Positions 7,553-17,572 of a stretch of DNA of 64,000 nucleotides are shown here, in pieces. Each line of letters begins with the position of its first letter. Within the stretch, counting starts at the first letter, position 1. The notes beneath the pieces are model-generated. The model was not told the DNA's origin and did not search any database. It was given only the letters and a program-made list of their open reading frames with translations. The DNA is taken from assembly GCA_963682005.1 (NCBI GenBank), contig OY820914.1, forward strand, positions 4,340,001-4,404,000. Reading direction: 5' to 3'. Source of the stretch: CAIYUC01 sp963682005. Its GTDB lineage: Bacteria; Bacteroidota; Bacteroidia; Bacteroidales; FEN-979. Made by a program: the position numbers and the translations under genes.

Positions 7553-10500
7553 ATGATATCGTTCAAATACCTTTCAATTACTGGTTTAACACTTCTTCTT
7601 TTACAATCAGGTCTGTTTGCTGCAGAAGGCGATTACCGAACTATCAGCAGCGGCAACTGGAATAATCCTGGCATCTGGCAGCATTATACAGGGGGCGCAT
7701 GGGTTGCTGCGACCACTTTCCCTACATATTCTGACAACAACATTGATGTCCGGTCGGGATACACAGTCACAATAACGGCAGACATCACACTTGATCAGAC
7801 GGATATCTCAGGTGGTCTCACACTGAATGGGTATGTCACGCTGACGATCTATAATGGTACAGGATCCGATTTCTATATCACCGGTGGTGCCGTTTTTAAC
7901 GGCACTGTAAATGTCAATACAGATGCCACACTTACCACGACATCCGGAGGCAACACCTATTTCTATGGCACGGTTAACAACCAGGGTGATGTGGGTGGGG
8001 CAGGAAATATTTATTTTTCTGACGGTTCATTGTATAATCACGCGGTAAATGGCACAGGAATCCCCAGCGCGGCGTGGTATTCAGCGTCCACCTGCAAAAT
8101 TAGCGGCTCTACAAGCAATCCCCCTTCGAATCTGAACCAGAACCTTGGAAATTTTACCTGGGACAATGCACAGACCGCCACCTATAATTTGCCTCAGATC
8201 GGAGAGATCCACGGAAATTTCAACCTCGTCAGTACAGGTGCCAGCTATGGGATCCAATTATCCGTATCCACCCCATATACACTGGTGATTGATGGAAATT
8301 ACAACCAGACTGGCGGACGTTTCTGGCCCTCAGGTGGCAGCGCCAATAACATCATTTACGTAAGAGGGAATTTTTTTATTTCAAGCGGGTTTATTTCAAG
8401 TTCAGGGTCGGGTGATTGCACGTTCAAACTGGATTCTTATTACGGGTTTCAAACCTACACCAAGACCGGGGACGCAACCTATTATCAGAAAGTAAATTTT
8501 GAGGTATTGAATTACTCCACCCTTGATATGGCGGACAATACGATTGACAACTCAAGTTCAGGTTATTTCACACTGGCGTCAGGATGCGGTTTCAAGACAA
8601 CCCATTCACAGGGAATAGCTTCTTCAGGGAATTCGGGGTGTATTCAATTGACGGGTTCCAGGTCATATGCTTCTGATGCCAATTATTTCTATTACAGGAA
8701 TGGATCACAGAGCACCGGCAACGGGCTCCCCTCAACTTTATCGGGGGTTCTGACCATAGGCTCCACCTCCGGTGCAACTATCCTTACAATTACAAATGGC
8801 TCTGAAACGATCAGCAACAAGCTTGTCCTGGTAAGCAGCGGGTCTGCGAACAGTTCAATTGCATCAGGCACCATTTCTTACGGGTCTGCCGGAACGCTGG
8901 AGTACCAGGGGGGTTCGGCACAAACTACTGCTGCAGGTGAATGGCCGGTATCAAGCGGACCAGTAAATGTCACCATTAATAATTCAAACGGAGTAAACCT
9001 TCATGCCGACCGTACGATCAACGGAGGCTTATCGCTGACCAACGGGGCTTTCTCCATTGGCGCTCATACGCTTATCCTGAATGGTTCTCTTACACGAACA
9101 TCAGGAACACTGACCGGTGGATCGTCCTCCAACATCGTGGTCGGCGGCAGCAGTCCGACAGCACTTGATCTTCCTTCAGTCATACTGAATGACCTTACCC
9201 TCAATCGGGGCAGCGGAATCAGGCTACTTGGAAATATCACAATCAATGGCACTTTAACGATGACATACGGGGCCATTAACCTGAATGGATATTCAATCAT
9301 TTACGGACCGTCAGGGACACTGAAATATAACGGGGCGAGCGTTCAAACTACGGCCAATGCAGAATTTCCCTCCTCCGGCGGTCCTTTTAATCTTTACAGC
9401 GATAATTCAGCCGGGCTTAATTTGCATGCCAGCCGGGCATTAGCGGGTACATTAACGCTAAATCGCGGTCAGTTTTCTATCGGAGCAACCACCCTAACGC
9501 TAAACGGACCATTCACCGTAAACTCGGGGACTATGCTTGGCGGCACATCTTCAAACCTGGTTTTCGGCGGCAGCGGCAGTTGTTCTCCCCTTCCTGCCGT
9601 CACCTTAAATGACCTGAGGCTGAACCGGGGAACAGGCCTCACACTTGGGGGTAATGTCACCGCTGGTGGCACTTTATACCTTGATTCCGGACCCCTTTCA
9701 ATCGGGTCAAACACACTTACGCTCACCGGGCTTCTGAACAGAACTTCAGGCAGCCTGACCGGCGGTGCCAGTTCAAACATATATATCGGGGGGATAAGTG
9801 CACTGCCGCTGGACCTTCCTTCCGTGTCATTAAATAACTTAACGCTGAACAGGGGCAGCGGTTTAAGGCTGCAGGGTAACCTCACAATTTATGGTATCCT
9901 CACAATCACGAACGGATCCATAAATCTTAACGGCTATATCATCATCTATGGGGGGGCGGCAACGTTAAAATACAATGGTACATCCGAGCAGACAACAGCC
10001 AATGCTGAATTACCAGCCGTTAACGGCCCGTTTAACCTGTATGCGGACAATGCGATCAGGTTGAACCTGCATACAGGGAGGACGCTCGAAGGCACGCTGA
10101 CCCTTAACAACGGGCTATTCTCGATCGGGGCGAATACATTGACATTAAATGGCGCTATAACGATCAACAGCGGAATTCTCTCCGGGGGATCCTCATCGAA
10201 TCTGATTTTCGGAGGAAGCGGGTTGTCGACAAATCTTCCTTCAGTTCTTTTAAATGATCTCAGGATTAACCGGGCATCCGGGATCGGCCTTTCAGGCGAT
10301 GTGACAATCGAAGGCACTCTTTACCTTGACTCCGGTCCGTTTTCCATAAATTCAACAACTCTGCATATCAATGGTCCCCTGGCTCAAACCGCAGGATCTC
10401 TCGCAGGAGGATCCAGCTCCAACATCATATTTGGCGGAACAGGCCCATGGACCTACCTTCCTGCCATCATCCTGAATGACCTCGAAATAAACAGGCCGGA

Positions 10501-12235
10501 CGGAATAAAAATGGCAGGAAAAGTCACAGCCGGTCATTTACTGTTATTATCCAATGGCATGTTCTCGATCGAATCCAATACTCTGGTGATCAATGGTGAT
10601 TTGACCCGGTTTTCAGGTTCCCTGAATGGTGGCCCTTTTTCAAACATCACATTTGGCGGGGCTGGAAGCAGCACCTATCTCCCGGCCATTCAACTGAACA
10701 ACCTGACAATCAACCGCCCGGCAGGAATCGGTATCTCTGGTGATGTTACTGTTGAAGGGTTACTTTCTCTGAATTCAGGAAACCTCAGCATTAATGACAA
10801 TACACTGAATATTAACGGGAAAATTTCTTATACCTCGTTACTGACTGGTGGTTCATGGTCCAATATTGTTTTCGGAGGTTCCGGTGAATTGACGAACCTG
10901 AGGGAAATTACATTGCATGACCTGACCATCAACCGGGCATCCGGGATCGGACTTGCAGGCGATGTGAGTATCAGGGGAACCCTTTACCTCACCACCGGAA
11001 ACCTGAATATTAATTCAACCACACTGAGGATCAACGGGGATATCTCCTATGTGTCAAGTCTCGTGGGGGGATCAATTTCAAATCTGATATTCGGTGGTGG
11101 AGGCGTTGCAGGAACACTAAAAAGCATTATACTCAACAACCTTAACCTTGAACGACCGGAGGGTTTGGATCTCACGGACAACATCATTGTTTACGGGATT
11201 TTCAGCCTGGCTGACGGCCAGTTACGAAGGTACGGTCATACGATGTACGGTCCATCAGCCAGTTTACGGTATTGCAGTTTGTCAGCACAAACAACATCGG
11301 ATGAAGAGTTCCCTGCTTTATCCGGGCCTTTTCATATCCTGTCAGAAAATTTCAGGGGGGTAAATCTGCATAATGACCGGACGATCGAAGGAAACCTGAT
11401 GATCAACGCTGGTTTTTTCTCAATCGGACCACATACACTAACCCTGAATGGTATGATCATGGGTGGAGGATCTCTTGCGGGAGGATTGACTTCAAATCTG
11501 ACATTTGCAGGAATTGGCGGAGGATCTTCACTCCCTGCTGTTACATTAAAAAAACTGACGATCAACAGGGCGGCAGGAATCTGGATGAATGGCGATGTCA
11601 CGGTCAACGACAGCCTGGATCTTATTTCAGGAAATTTTATGGTGATGACCCATATGCTCACCCTGAACGGCCCTCCGATCAGCGGAACCCCTTCGAATTT
11701 GCAAACCGATGGCAATTCAGGACTTACTTTTGGGGGGAGTTATCCGGGTATCGCGGTGCCGATCCACATAGCCAATCTTAACAGGCTAACCATTGCAAAT
11801 CCAAAGGGGGTAGAACTAATGAATAACCTTTTTGTAAATGGGATGCTGTCCATTGAAAGTTTCGGATTCCTGAATTGTCATGACAGGATGGTTATGGGTA
11901 CAGCTTCATTTTTCATGAACAGCAATTCAAAACTCGGAGTTGGACATTCATCTGGCGTGACCGGGAATATTGCCGTGAGCGGCCCTAAAATGATTGATTC
12001 GAAAACCGACTGGGAATTCAACGGAAATGTTGATCAGGTAACGTTGTTCCTGCCGACCATGGTACCAAATACGATACGGAATCTGGTGATAAACAATTCC
12101 AATAATTCCACTGTCACACTTGTGGATAATATGACATTGACCGGCAACCTGGAGATCAGGGCAAATTCAGCATTCTCTGTCGATATGCCAATTACACTTT
12201 CCGTTGAAGGAGATGTGATCTTAGACGGCGAATAA
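7553..12235 (+). CDS. Giant secreted right-handed beta-helix repeat protein
   Basis: A 1560-residue surface or extracellular protein with a signal peptide (residues 1-24, ends G-L-F-A-A). After an N-terminal region (W-N-N-P-G-I-W-Q, residues about 30-450) it contains roughly 11-12 imperfect repeats of about 74 residues. Each follows the pattern G-T-L-x-L-x-x-G-x-F-S-I-G-x-x-T-L-x-L-N-G, S-G-x-L-x-G-G-x-S-S-N-L-x-F-G-G, L-P-x-V-x-L-N-D-L-x-I-N-R. Short glycine turns alternating with hydrophobic strands suggest a parallel beta-helix. There is no enzyme motif and no C-terminal sorting domain: it ends abruptly at E-G-D-V-I-L-D-G-E, 27 bp from the stop of the convergent gene. An adhesin or matrix role is inference; truncation by mutation is possible. 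Confidence 0.85.
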   Translation: MISFKYLSITGLTLLLLQSGLFAAEGDYRTISSGNWNNPGIWQHYTGGAWVAATTFPTYSDNNIDVRSGYTVTITADITLDQTDISGGLTLNGYVTLTIYNGTGSDFYITGGAVFNGTVNVNTDATLTTTSGGNTYFYGTVNNQGDVGGAGNIYFSDGSLYNHAVNGTGIPSAAWYSASTCKISGSTSNPPSNLNQNLGNFTWDNAQTATYNLPQIGEIHGNFNLVSTGASYGIQLSVSTPYTLVIDGNYNQTGGRFWPSGGSANNIIYVRGNFFISSGFISSSGSGDCTFKLDSYYGFQTYTKTGDATYYQKVNFEVLNYSTLDMADNTIDNSSSGYFTLASGCGFKTTHSQGIASSGNSGCIQLTGSRSYASDANYFYYRNGSQSTGNGLPSTLSGVLTIGSTSGATILTITNGSETISNKLVLVSSGSANSSIASGTISYGSAGTLEYQGGSAQTTAAGEWPVSSGPVNVTINNSNGVNLHADRTINGGLSLTNGAFSIGAHTLILNGSLTRTSGTLTGGSSSNIVVGGSSPTALDLPSVILNDLTLNRGSGIRLLGNITINGTLTMTYGAINLNGYSIIYGPSGTLKYNGASVQTTANAEFPSSGGPFNLYSDNSAGLNLHASRALAGTLTLNRGQFSIGATTLTLNGPFTVNSGTMLGGTSSNLVFGGSGSCSPLPAVTLNDLRLNRGTGLTLGGNVTAGGTLYLDSGPLSIGSNTLTLTGLLNRTSGSLTGGASSNIYIGGISALPLDLPSVSLNNLTLNRGSGLRLQGNLTIYGILTITNGSINLNGYIIIYGGAATLKYNGTSEQTTANAELPAVNGPFNLYADNAIRLNLHTGRTLEGTLTLNNGLFSIGANTLTLNGAITINSGILSGGSSSNLIFGGSGLSTNLPSVLLNDLRINRASGIGLSGDVTIEGTLYLDSGPFSINSTTLHINGPLAQTAGSLAGGSSSNIIFGGTGPWTYLPAIILNDLEINRPDGIKMAGKVTAGHLLLLSNGMFSIESNTLVINGDLTRFSGSLNGGPFSNITFGGAGSSTYLPAIQLNNLTINRPAGIGISGDVTVEGLLSLNSGNLSINDNTLNINGKISYTSLLTGGSWSNIVFGGSGELTNLREITLHDLTINRASGIGLAGDVSIRGTLYLTTGNLNINSTTLRINGDISYVSSLVGGSISNLIFGGGGVAGTLKSIILNNLNLERPEGLDLTDNIIVYGIFSLADGQLRRYGHTMYGPSASLRYCSLSAQTTSDEEFPALSGPFHILSENFRGVNLHNDRTIEGNLMINAGFFSIGPHTLTLNGMIMGGGSLAGGLTSNLTFAGIGGGSSLPAVTLKKLTINRAAGIWMNGDVTVNDSLDLISGNFMVMTHMLTLNGPPISGTPSNLQTDGNSGLTFGGSYPGIAVPIHIANLNRLTIANPKGVELMNNLFVNGMLSIESFGFLNCHDRMVMGTASFFMNSNSKLGVGHSSGVTGNIAVSGPKMIDSKTDWEFNGNVDQVTLFLPTMVPNTIRNLVINNSNNSTVTLVDNMTLTGNLEIRANSAFSVDMPITLSVEGDVILDGE

Positions 12236-12262
12236 GAATCACAACAGAAAGATGGACATTTA

Positions 12263-15200
12263 TTACCGCGTGATGATGATCTTCCTGGTGGTTGTTCCTA
12301 TCGCTGATGAAACCTTAAGCAAATATACCCCGGGAACAGCCTGTGGTAATTCTACTGGCAACGTACTTTTCAGAATGTTGTTAAAAATCCTGCCATATAC
12401 TTCCTTACCGAAACAATCAGCTACGGTCATGGTAACCGTCTGCATTTCATCAAAGACACAGGCGACGTTGAAGTGACCATCACCCGGGTTGGGGTAGACA
12501 TTGACATATCCCACCGGGTTCAGATCAGGGATGTCAATGGTCATACCTACGGTAAAACTCAGTGAAGTGCTCAGTCCGAAATCGGCCTGGATTCCCAGGA
12601 TCATTTGGCCCGTTATCTTCCGGATGTCGGCCCAGCCGGCTGTTCCGTTCCCGTACGGAGGCATGTTGGCCCAGTAATGCAGCCCCTCCCCTTCCTTATT
12701 ATTGATGGTCAGCCGGTAACAACCTTTCTGAAGTTGCACTGTATCGGTATAAAGTGTATTGGTTTCCAGCGTATCACGGTGATAAAGCACATTTCCATCC
12801 TGGTCAGTCAGGTACCAGCTTTGTGCATATCCCTGGTGGTTCGTGAGCATATGGACAATCATCATGTTATCGAAAGTGGGAGGAATGGCAAATGCAGAGA
12901 TCATGGTATTGTTCTGGGGATACTGGTCCACTCCGCCGTTCGGGGCGCTGATGGTAAAGGTAAACCGGTTATCGCCTCCCGTCCAGTCATTCCAGTCGAT
13001 GGAAGGTAGAATTACGGTGGCCGAGTCGGTAAATGCAAGATTGCCTGTCCAATGGTAAACCTGCATGCGGCCGCCCAGCGGGCCATACGTGATATCTGCT
13101 GTGGTAAGTGCAATTGACCCATTATTGCGAATCCGGATAACAGGATTGCCGCACATCGGGTTATAGCGTTTGTAAATATCATTCTTATTCGGAGCAAGGA
13201 CTTCTTCGATCGCGGCATCCAGTGAGAAATTCGGCGCTGAATAAGTGATCATTTGCGATTCAATGGCGTAATAGGGCCAGCTTCCCTGGTTGTTCCATGT
13301 ATAACCCTCCTGCAGGTCGTAGTCAACTGTCAGTGAGTCGCCCGGGACAATGAATTGGGAGAGCTCGAAATCTTTTGTCCTGACTTCTGCGCCGGGGCAC
13401 CATTCAGCCCTTGGGTACAGCCAGGTTCCTCCTTGCGGGTACAGCGGGTTCATTGTACAATCCGGCCGCCATACATAGTGCGTGTAGGCCAGGTTCCCGT
13501 TCACAAAAAGCTTGTTGGTGCGCGGACAGAATTCCGAGCAATCGAGGGTACCGCCGAAACCATGACCGGTGATCCGCATTTTCAGCCGTGCATTGGCGAC
13601 TCCCGGATCGATCATCACTTTCACCGGCGGGAGATTATGCTGGTCAGCATTTGCATAACCGTGCGTTCCTGTGTAGATATTCTTTATCCCAATAACATCC
13701 CGGGGAGGGATCCCTTCGATCATCCTGAACTTCATGTCGAGGAGTTCCTGCCAGTTCCCGGATGACAGGTGGACCGAATCCCTCAGTAAAGGTGCATAAT
13801 CCGTAAGGTCGAACACCCATGTAAAGCCATTTCCAAGAGTCAGGTTGTTGCCATAAGGCGTGATATACCTTGCAAGTTCATACCGGTAGGTCACTTCAAA
13901 CGGAGGACCATAATAATGATGGTCTTTCCTGTATAAAATGCTGTCGGGGGTCACCAGTGAGGAATCGACCGCAACGCCCTGCGAATTGTATACATAATTA
14001 TTATACCATCCGGGATACCTCGTGATCGTGTCTGTTGGTGAAGTCGGATGGATCGAATCTCCGTAGAAAACGATCATAACGGGGGTTTTGGCAATGGTAT
14101 CAACTCTCAGAACGGAGTCGACGGCTGCAGGATCATAGTTTCCCTGCTCAAACACCACGGTCGGACTCTCGTTTATGTTGCTAAAATCCTGGAACCGGTC
14201 CACACCGTTATAACTCTGCCATTCGGGATATCCCACGAGCCTCCCGGGATGATGATAAGCGGAGGAATCACCTGCAATAAAACCAGTACCATCATTAAAA
14301 CGGTAATACAATGCCAGGTGGCTGAAATCAGGGAAATCCGAACCAACCTTCCTGTACATGATTTCCTTGATCGCAGTATCCGAAAGGGCTTTATCCCAGA
14401 TCATGAATTCATCGACCATCCCGTCATAATAGTTATCCGTTCCCAAACCATTTGAGCCTATTTTAAATCGGTCCACTCCTTTCATCCGCTTGAATTTCGA
14501 GCTTCCGAGGTACCACAACTGGCCATTATGATAGATGACCATCCGCCCGGTTTTCAGATCCTTTGTAAAGGCCCAGTGATTCCATTTTCCTTTGTATATA
14601 TTTGAATTTCCGGAGGCTTTATTGATCCGGTCATAGCCGTTCGAATCCCGGCCGGCATCCCAGTAGATCTGCCCGTCGCTCCAGGGAAGATGGATATTCA
14701 GTACCCGTTGTCCCGCCGTGTCAATCCCTTCGAGGATGCAGCTGCTTTCCGGCTGCAGCACGGGATCTCCGTATTGCCAGAAGCAGATGGTAATGGCCGA
14801 ATCAATTGCCGAAAATGCATCTGCGGGAACTTCCACATAATCCAGGTCGCGGAAATTTAGGGAATAGGCGCTGGCAGGTTCCGACCTGATGACCCTGTTC
14901 AGTGCAGACCCGGCATAGATCAGCGATTCCTCATCCGTCACCTGTTGTTCATAGCTGATGTCTGCGACGATATTGGAGAATCCATCCCATTCGAACGGAA
15001 AGGTAAAAGGTATTGTTTGCCATCCGGTACCGGTGAAACGGAAATCACGTTTGATCACTTCCGTCATTCCGGCCGTTTCCCATACCTGCGGCGCCAGTGA
15101 ATCGAGAGATGAATTTTTCATCCGGATGACTAACTTTTTCAGCGGTGATCCGGGGGCAAGAACCTTGAACCTCATCCCGGTGAAATACCCGATGTGGAGT

Positions 15201-15724
15201 CCTGCATCAGCCAGTTCCTGCGCCTTCCAGAGGATCTGTGTCCGTGAATCATGGCCATTCGCCGAAAAAATGATGTTGGATCCGGCAATACTGCTGTCGC
15301 CAATGGTTCCTGCAACCACTGGAACTGTCTGGTTGAAGTATTCAAACCAGGGATTGTATTTCCAGGAAACCGAATTCATGACCATGAGGCTATCGGGGGT
15401 TGCACCATCGATCTTAAAATTCGGAAATGAGTACAAGGTTGAATCATACTGACCCGTATGTTTGAACAAGTATGTATACGTCAGGTAGTCCCATTCGCCG
15501 CATTGCGGGAACTGGGCCGGGTTGCACTTCAGCGTATATTCCATCAGGATCCTGCTCCAGCGATGTGTACTGTCGGGAAAGAGGAATTTCCCTTCCAGCG
15601 GTGAACCGAAGGTAAAAGTCTGAACCGTGGTTGTATCGCCGGGGGCGGCGAATGAATCTGCTCCGCGAAATACAATGGAAAGCAGGATTATGGCTGTAAT
15701 GCCGAGGGAAGAGATCAATCTCAT
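12263..15724 (-). CDS. PNGase F-like secreted amidase with LamG domain and T9SS sorting domain
   Basis: Predicted peptide-N-glycosidase F family protein (removes N-glycans at Asn), 1153 residues. Signal peptide about 1-27. The N-terminal jelly-roll holds C-G-E-W-D-Y at 75-80; its Asp is a candidate catalytic residue (inference). A LamG/concanavalin-like domain (A-I-T-I-C-F-W-Q-Y-G ... G-K-W-N-H-W-A-F-T-K-D) is inserted at about 305-480. The PNGase F C-terminal jelly-roll follows at about 700-860 (I-T-G-H-G-F-G, D-C-S-E-F-C-P, G-G-T-W-L-Y-P-R-A-E-W-C-P-G). The end carries a type IX sorting domain with V-Y-P-N-P-G-D-G-H-F and a final basic strand. Convergent with the beta-helix gene. Possible -7 box TACCTTTA about 20 bp upstream of the start. 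Confidence 0.85.
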   Translation of the reverse strand: MRLISSLGITAIILLSIVFRGADSFAAPGDTTTVQTFTFGSPLEGKFLFPDSTHRWSRILMEYTLKCNPAQFPQCGEWDYLTYTYLFKHTGQYDSTLYSFPNFKIDGATPDSLMVMNSVSWKYNPWFEYFNQTVPVVAGTIGDSSIAGSNIIFSANGHDSRTQILWKAQELADAGLHIGYFTGMRFKVLAPGSPLKKLVIRMKNSSLDSLAPQVWETAGMTEVIKRDFRFTGTGWQTIPFTFPFEWDGFSNIVADISYEQQVTDEESLIYAGSALNRVIRSEPASAYSLNFRDLDYVEVPADAFSAIDSAITICFWQYGDPVLQPESSCILEGIDTAGQRVLNIHLPWSDGQIYWDAGRDSNGYDRINKASGNSNIYKGKWNHWAFTKDLKTGRMVIYHNGQLWYLGSSKFKRMKGVDRFKIGSNGLGTDNYYDGMVDEFMIWDKALSDTAIKEIMYRKVGSDFPDFSHLALYYRFNDGTGFIAGDSSAYHHPGRLVGYPEWQSYNGVDRFQDFSNINESPTVVFEQGNYDPAAVDSVLRVDTIAKTPVMIVFYGDSIHPTSPTDTITRYPGWYNNYVYNSQGVAVDSSLVTPDSILYRKDHHYYGPPFEVTYRYELARYITPYGNNLTLGNGFTWVFDLTDYAPLLRDSVHLSSGNWQELLDMKFRMIEGIPPRDVIGIKNIYTGTHGYANADQHNLPPVKVMIDPGVANARLKMRITGHGFGGTLDCSEFCPRTNKLFVNGNLAYTHYVWRPDCTMNPLYPQGGTWLYPRAEWCPGAEVRTKDFELSQFIVPGDSLTVDYDLQEGYTWNNQGSWPYYAIESQMITYSAPNFSLDAAIEEVLAPNKNDIYKRYNPMCGNPVIRIRNNGSIALTTADITYGPLGGRMQVYHWTGNLAFTDSATVILPSIDWNDWTGGDNRFTFTISAPNGGVDQYPQNNTMISAFAIPPTFDNMMIVHMLTNHQGYAQSWYLTDQDGNVLYHRDTLETNTLYTDTVQLQKGCYRLTINNKEGEGLHYWANMPPYGNGTAGWADIRKITGQMILGIQADFGLSTSLSFTVGMTIDIPDLNPVGYVNVYPNPGDGHFNVACVFDEMQTVTMTVADCFGKEVYGRIFNNILKSTLPVELPQAVPGVYLLKVSSAIGTTTRKIIITR

Positions 15725-16206
15725 GGTGAATTTTTTTTGTAAAGGTAGGGAAATGCAGGAATGTAATGTTGTAGAGACAAGGCATTGCCTTTTATATAAA
15801 GTGTGATCGCGCTAATCGTCAGTTAGTTCCGCCCGTTTTTGCCCTTGACAATCACCATCAATCCATGATTATAATTTATGATAATACCGGATTCACATAA
15901 TATGATGACCGGAAAGATTCCGGGGATTTCCAACCAGAATTTTTTTGCAATTTTTCCTACCTCGGACTAATCCATTCTAATGAATTCTTCCTCGAACAAA
16001 TTTTGCAAAGCTGCTCAAATACAAGATAAATATGTAATTATCCCACCTTACAAAAATATTTTTACCAAAAACGTATTACCTTTTGACTTCCCGGCCGATT
16101 AATATATCCTGTTGCCGAAAAAAAAGCAATCCCTCGGATAAGGTTTGAAATGACAGCAGGGCATCTATCCCTGCGGTTGCAAGTCTATAACCTTAATTTT
16201 TATCGT
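15725..16206. other. AT-rich intergenic region, no gene seen
   Basis: Divergent intergenic region between the PNGase F-like gene (minus) and the 16207 gene (plus). It should carry both promoters. On the minus strand TACCTTTA near 15740 resembles a -7 element. A reading frame from 16150 in frame with the next gene would add 19 residues, but these look like untranslated leader. No repeat or RNA gene recognised. Confidence 0.4.
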
Positions 16207-16527
16207 ATGTTGAAAAACGAAAAGTATCGGGAGGTTATCAACGAAATGATGACTGACCTGAAAAATGAGACAAAGATCACTGTCTTATGCGAAGTTTTTG
16301 ATGAGACAGCAGATGAAGTGAGGATCAAAACAGTGAACGGGCATTCGGGTTGCCGCACGTTCAGGGAGGAATTGCAAGACTACGGTCTGAACCTGGAACG
16401 CTCGGCAATGCGATTCAACCAGCGGCTGAATCCGCCCGACAGGCCTGTATTCCTGAATGAGCTGATCAGCAGCGTAAGTTCCCTGTCAGACGAAGTGGTT
16501 CAACCGGTTTGCATGGTCGGTCAATAG
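16207..16527 (+). CDS. Conserved-looking small protein of unknown function
   Basis: A 106-residue cytoplasmic protein (M-L-K-N-E-K-Y-R-E-V-I-N-E-M-M) without signal peptide or membrane segment, charged and predicted alpha/beta. An upstream ATG at 16150 in the same frame would give 125 residues; I prefer 16207 because the extra residues look non-conserved, but this is uncertain. Six bases separate its stop from the next start, so the two genes are probably co-translated and functionally linked. I do not recognise the family. Confidence 0.6.
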   Translation: MLKNEKYREVINEMMTDLKNETKITVLCEVFDETADEVRIKTVNGHSGCRTFREELQDYGLNLERSAMRFNQRLNPPDRPVFLNELISSVSSLSDEVVQPVCMVGQ

Positions 16528-16533
16528 GGCACC

Positions 16534-17034
16534 ATGAAGTCCGGTGACGGAAAAGTCTGGAAATTCATCAGCCCGGAGATCCGTTTTACGGATAATGCAG
16601 AAATGAACCCAGAAGACCTGGAAATCATCCTTGACAAGATCATTCACTTTTCACAGTGCTGGCATCAGTCAATTTCAAGAACAAAAACAAGATTATGTGT
16701 GCTTGAGGTAGTGGCAGAGTACCTCCCCTGTGAACCGGTTTACAAATTAACGCCGCCAAAGGAAAAGGTCATGCTGAACACAACGGTTGAACATCTTGCC
16801 GTCCTCCTGAAGATCTTCTTCAATGTCGATTTCTTTGATGTTCCCCACAAATCGGAATTATATCGCTTTATCAGTAACACATTCTGTACCCCCGGCACAC
16901 CAAACATCAGTCCGAACAGCCTCAAGAACCATTTCAATATGCCGACACCCGAAGCGCTTGCTTACTGGGATGATGAGCTTACGTTAATGAGGCAATGGGT
17001 CAAGGATTATTACCGGCGCTTTCATTCCAACTAG
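16534..17034 (+). CDS. Unknown helical protein, possibly RteC-like
   Basis: A 166-residue cytoplasmic protein coupled to the preceding gene. The central part (V-E-H-L-A-V-L-L-K-I-F-F-N-V-D-F-F ... L-Y-R-F-I-S-N-T-F ... I-S-P-N-S-L-K-N-H-F) vaguely resembles the C-terminal part of Bacteroides RteC-type regulators and small proteins of conjugative or integrated elements, which would suit its place beside mobile DNA. That resemblance is weak and recalled, not tested. A strong terminator lies 52 bp downstream. Confidence 0.6.
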   Translation: MKSGDGKVWKFISPEIRFTDNAEMNPEDLEIILDKIIHFSQCWHQSISRTKTRLCVLEVVAEYLPCEPVYKLTPPKEKVMLNTTVEHLAVLLKIFFNVDFFDVPHKSELYRFISNTFCTPGTPNISPNSLKNHFNMPTPEALAYWDDELTLMRQWVKDYYRRFHSN

Positions 17035-17085
17035 CCACCTGATCATCTGATAAAGGTTAAGTGCCAGCAAAGACCGACATGCTAT

Positions 17086-17127
17086 AGGACGCTAAAATGC
17101 AGCTTGCATTTCCTGGCGTCCTTTTTT
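17086..17127 (+). terminator. Rho-independent terminator
   Basis: Outer stem aggacgc (17086-17092) / gcgtcct (17116-17122) and inner stem aaatgca (17095-17101) / tgcattt (17105-17111), followed by a run of six T. It closes the two-gene plus-strand unit 16207-17034. Confidence 0.88.
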
Positions 17128-17430
17128 ATTTTCGTACCCACCCCGGCCTTGGGCCTTAAGGCTGTCTTAAAAGCATGCTAATTGTTTTTCACCGCGAAGG
17201 CTCAAAGACGCTAAAGTATAAAAATCATGAACAAGTATTTTCGCGACCTGCCTGCCGGTGTGCAGGGAAAAAGACAGCCTGGCTTTTCGACGACTCACTT
17301 ACGGTTCGATTCCTAAGGCAAATTTAAAGGCCAATTTACATTTTCGATCCGTTTCAGCAAAAACAGCGAACAGTGAAAGTGAAATGAATTTGTTTATTCA
17401 TTGTTCGTTGTTCACTGAGTTTTCCCGCCT
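17128..17430. other. Intergenic region, no gene seen
   Basis: About 300 bp after the terminator with no convincing coding frame. It holds a phrase of the kind ttcaccgcgaaggctcaaagacgctaaag, which looks like an interspersed intergenic sequence, and degenerate repeats around 17365-17420 (gcgaacagtgaaag, attgttcgttgttcactg) that form a loose inverted pair. Region 17573-17755, before the IS110 stop, likewise shows no gene and should contain the IS110 right end. Confidence 0.4.
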
Positions 17431-17572
17431 TATGAAATTCACGTGAAGAAAATCGAGGAAAGAGCGTTAAAAACCGCGAACTGTCTGACGATCCCGGTCG
17501 GAGCGACAGCGAAGGCCGGGAGCGGAGTTTTCGCGGTTTAGCGAATGACGATGATTTTTAGTGAATTTCATA
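17431..17572. repeat. Nested palindromic element (MITE/REP-like candidate)
   Basis: Perfect 12-bp terminal inverted repeats TATGAAATTCAC (17431-17442) and GTGAATTTCATA (17561-17572) enclose a second perfect 10-bp pair AAACCGCGAA (17471-17480) / TTCGCGGTTT (17530-17539), and inside that a tcccgg/ccggga pair around 17490-17520. The 142-bp unit can fold as one long interrupted stem, is non-coding, and is much more GC-rich in its core than its flanks. It lies about 200 bp from the IS110 element. Confidence 0.65.

Noticed and set aside
9469..9885. Minus-strand open frames within the beta-helix gene (also 9946-10317 and 11332-11715)
   Set aside because: They mirror the repetitive Gly/Asn/Thr-rich plus-strand gene and have no start context or recognisable domain.
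12236..12262. Terminator between the convergent beta-helix and PNGase F genes
   Set aside because: The 27-bp gap holds no stem with a T run; termination must occur elsewhere or be inefficient.
16150..16206. Earlier start for the 16207 gene
   Set aside because: The added 19 residues look like translated leader and have no ribosome binding site; kept only as an alternative.
17290..17330. tRNA-like T-arm (ggttcgattcc)
   Set aside because: No matching acceptor stem, anticodon arm or D-arm can be built upstream, and no CCA-type end follows.
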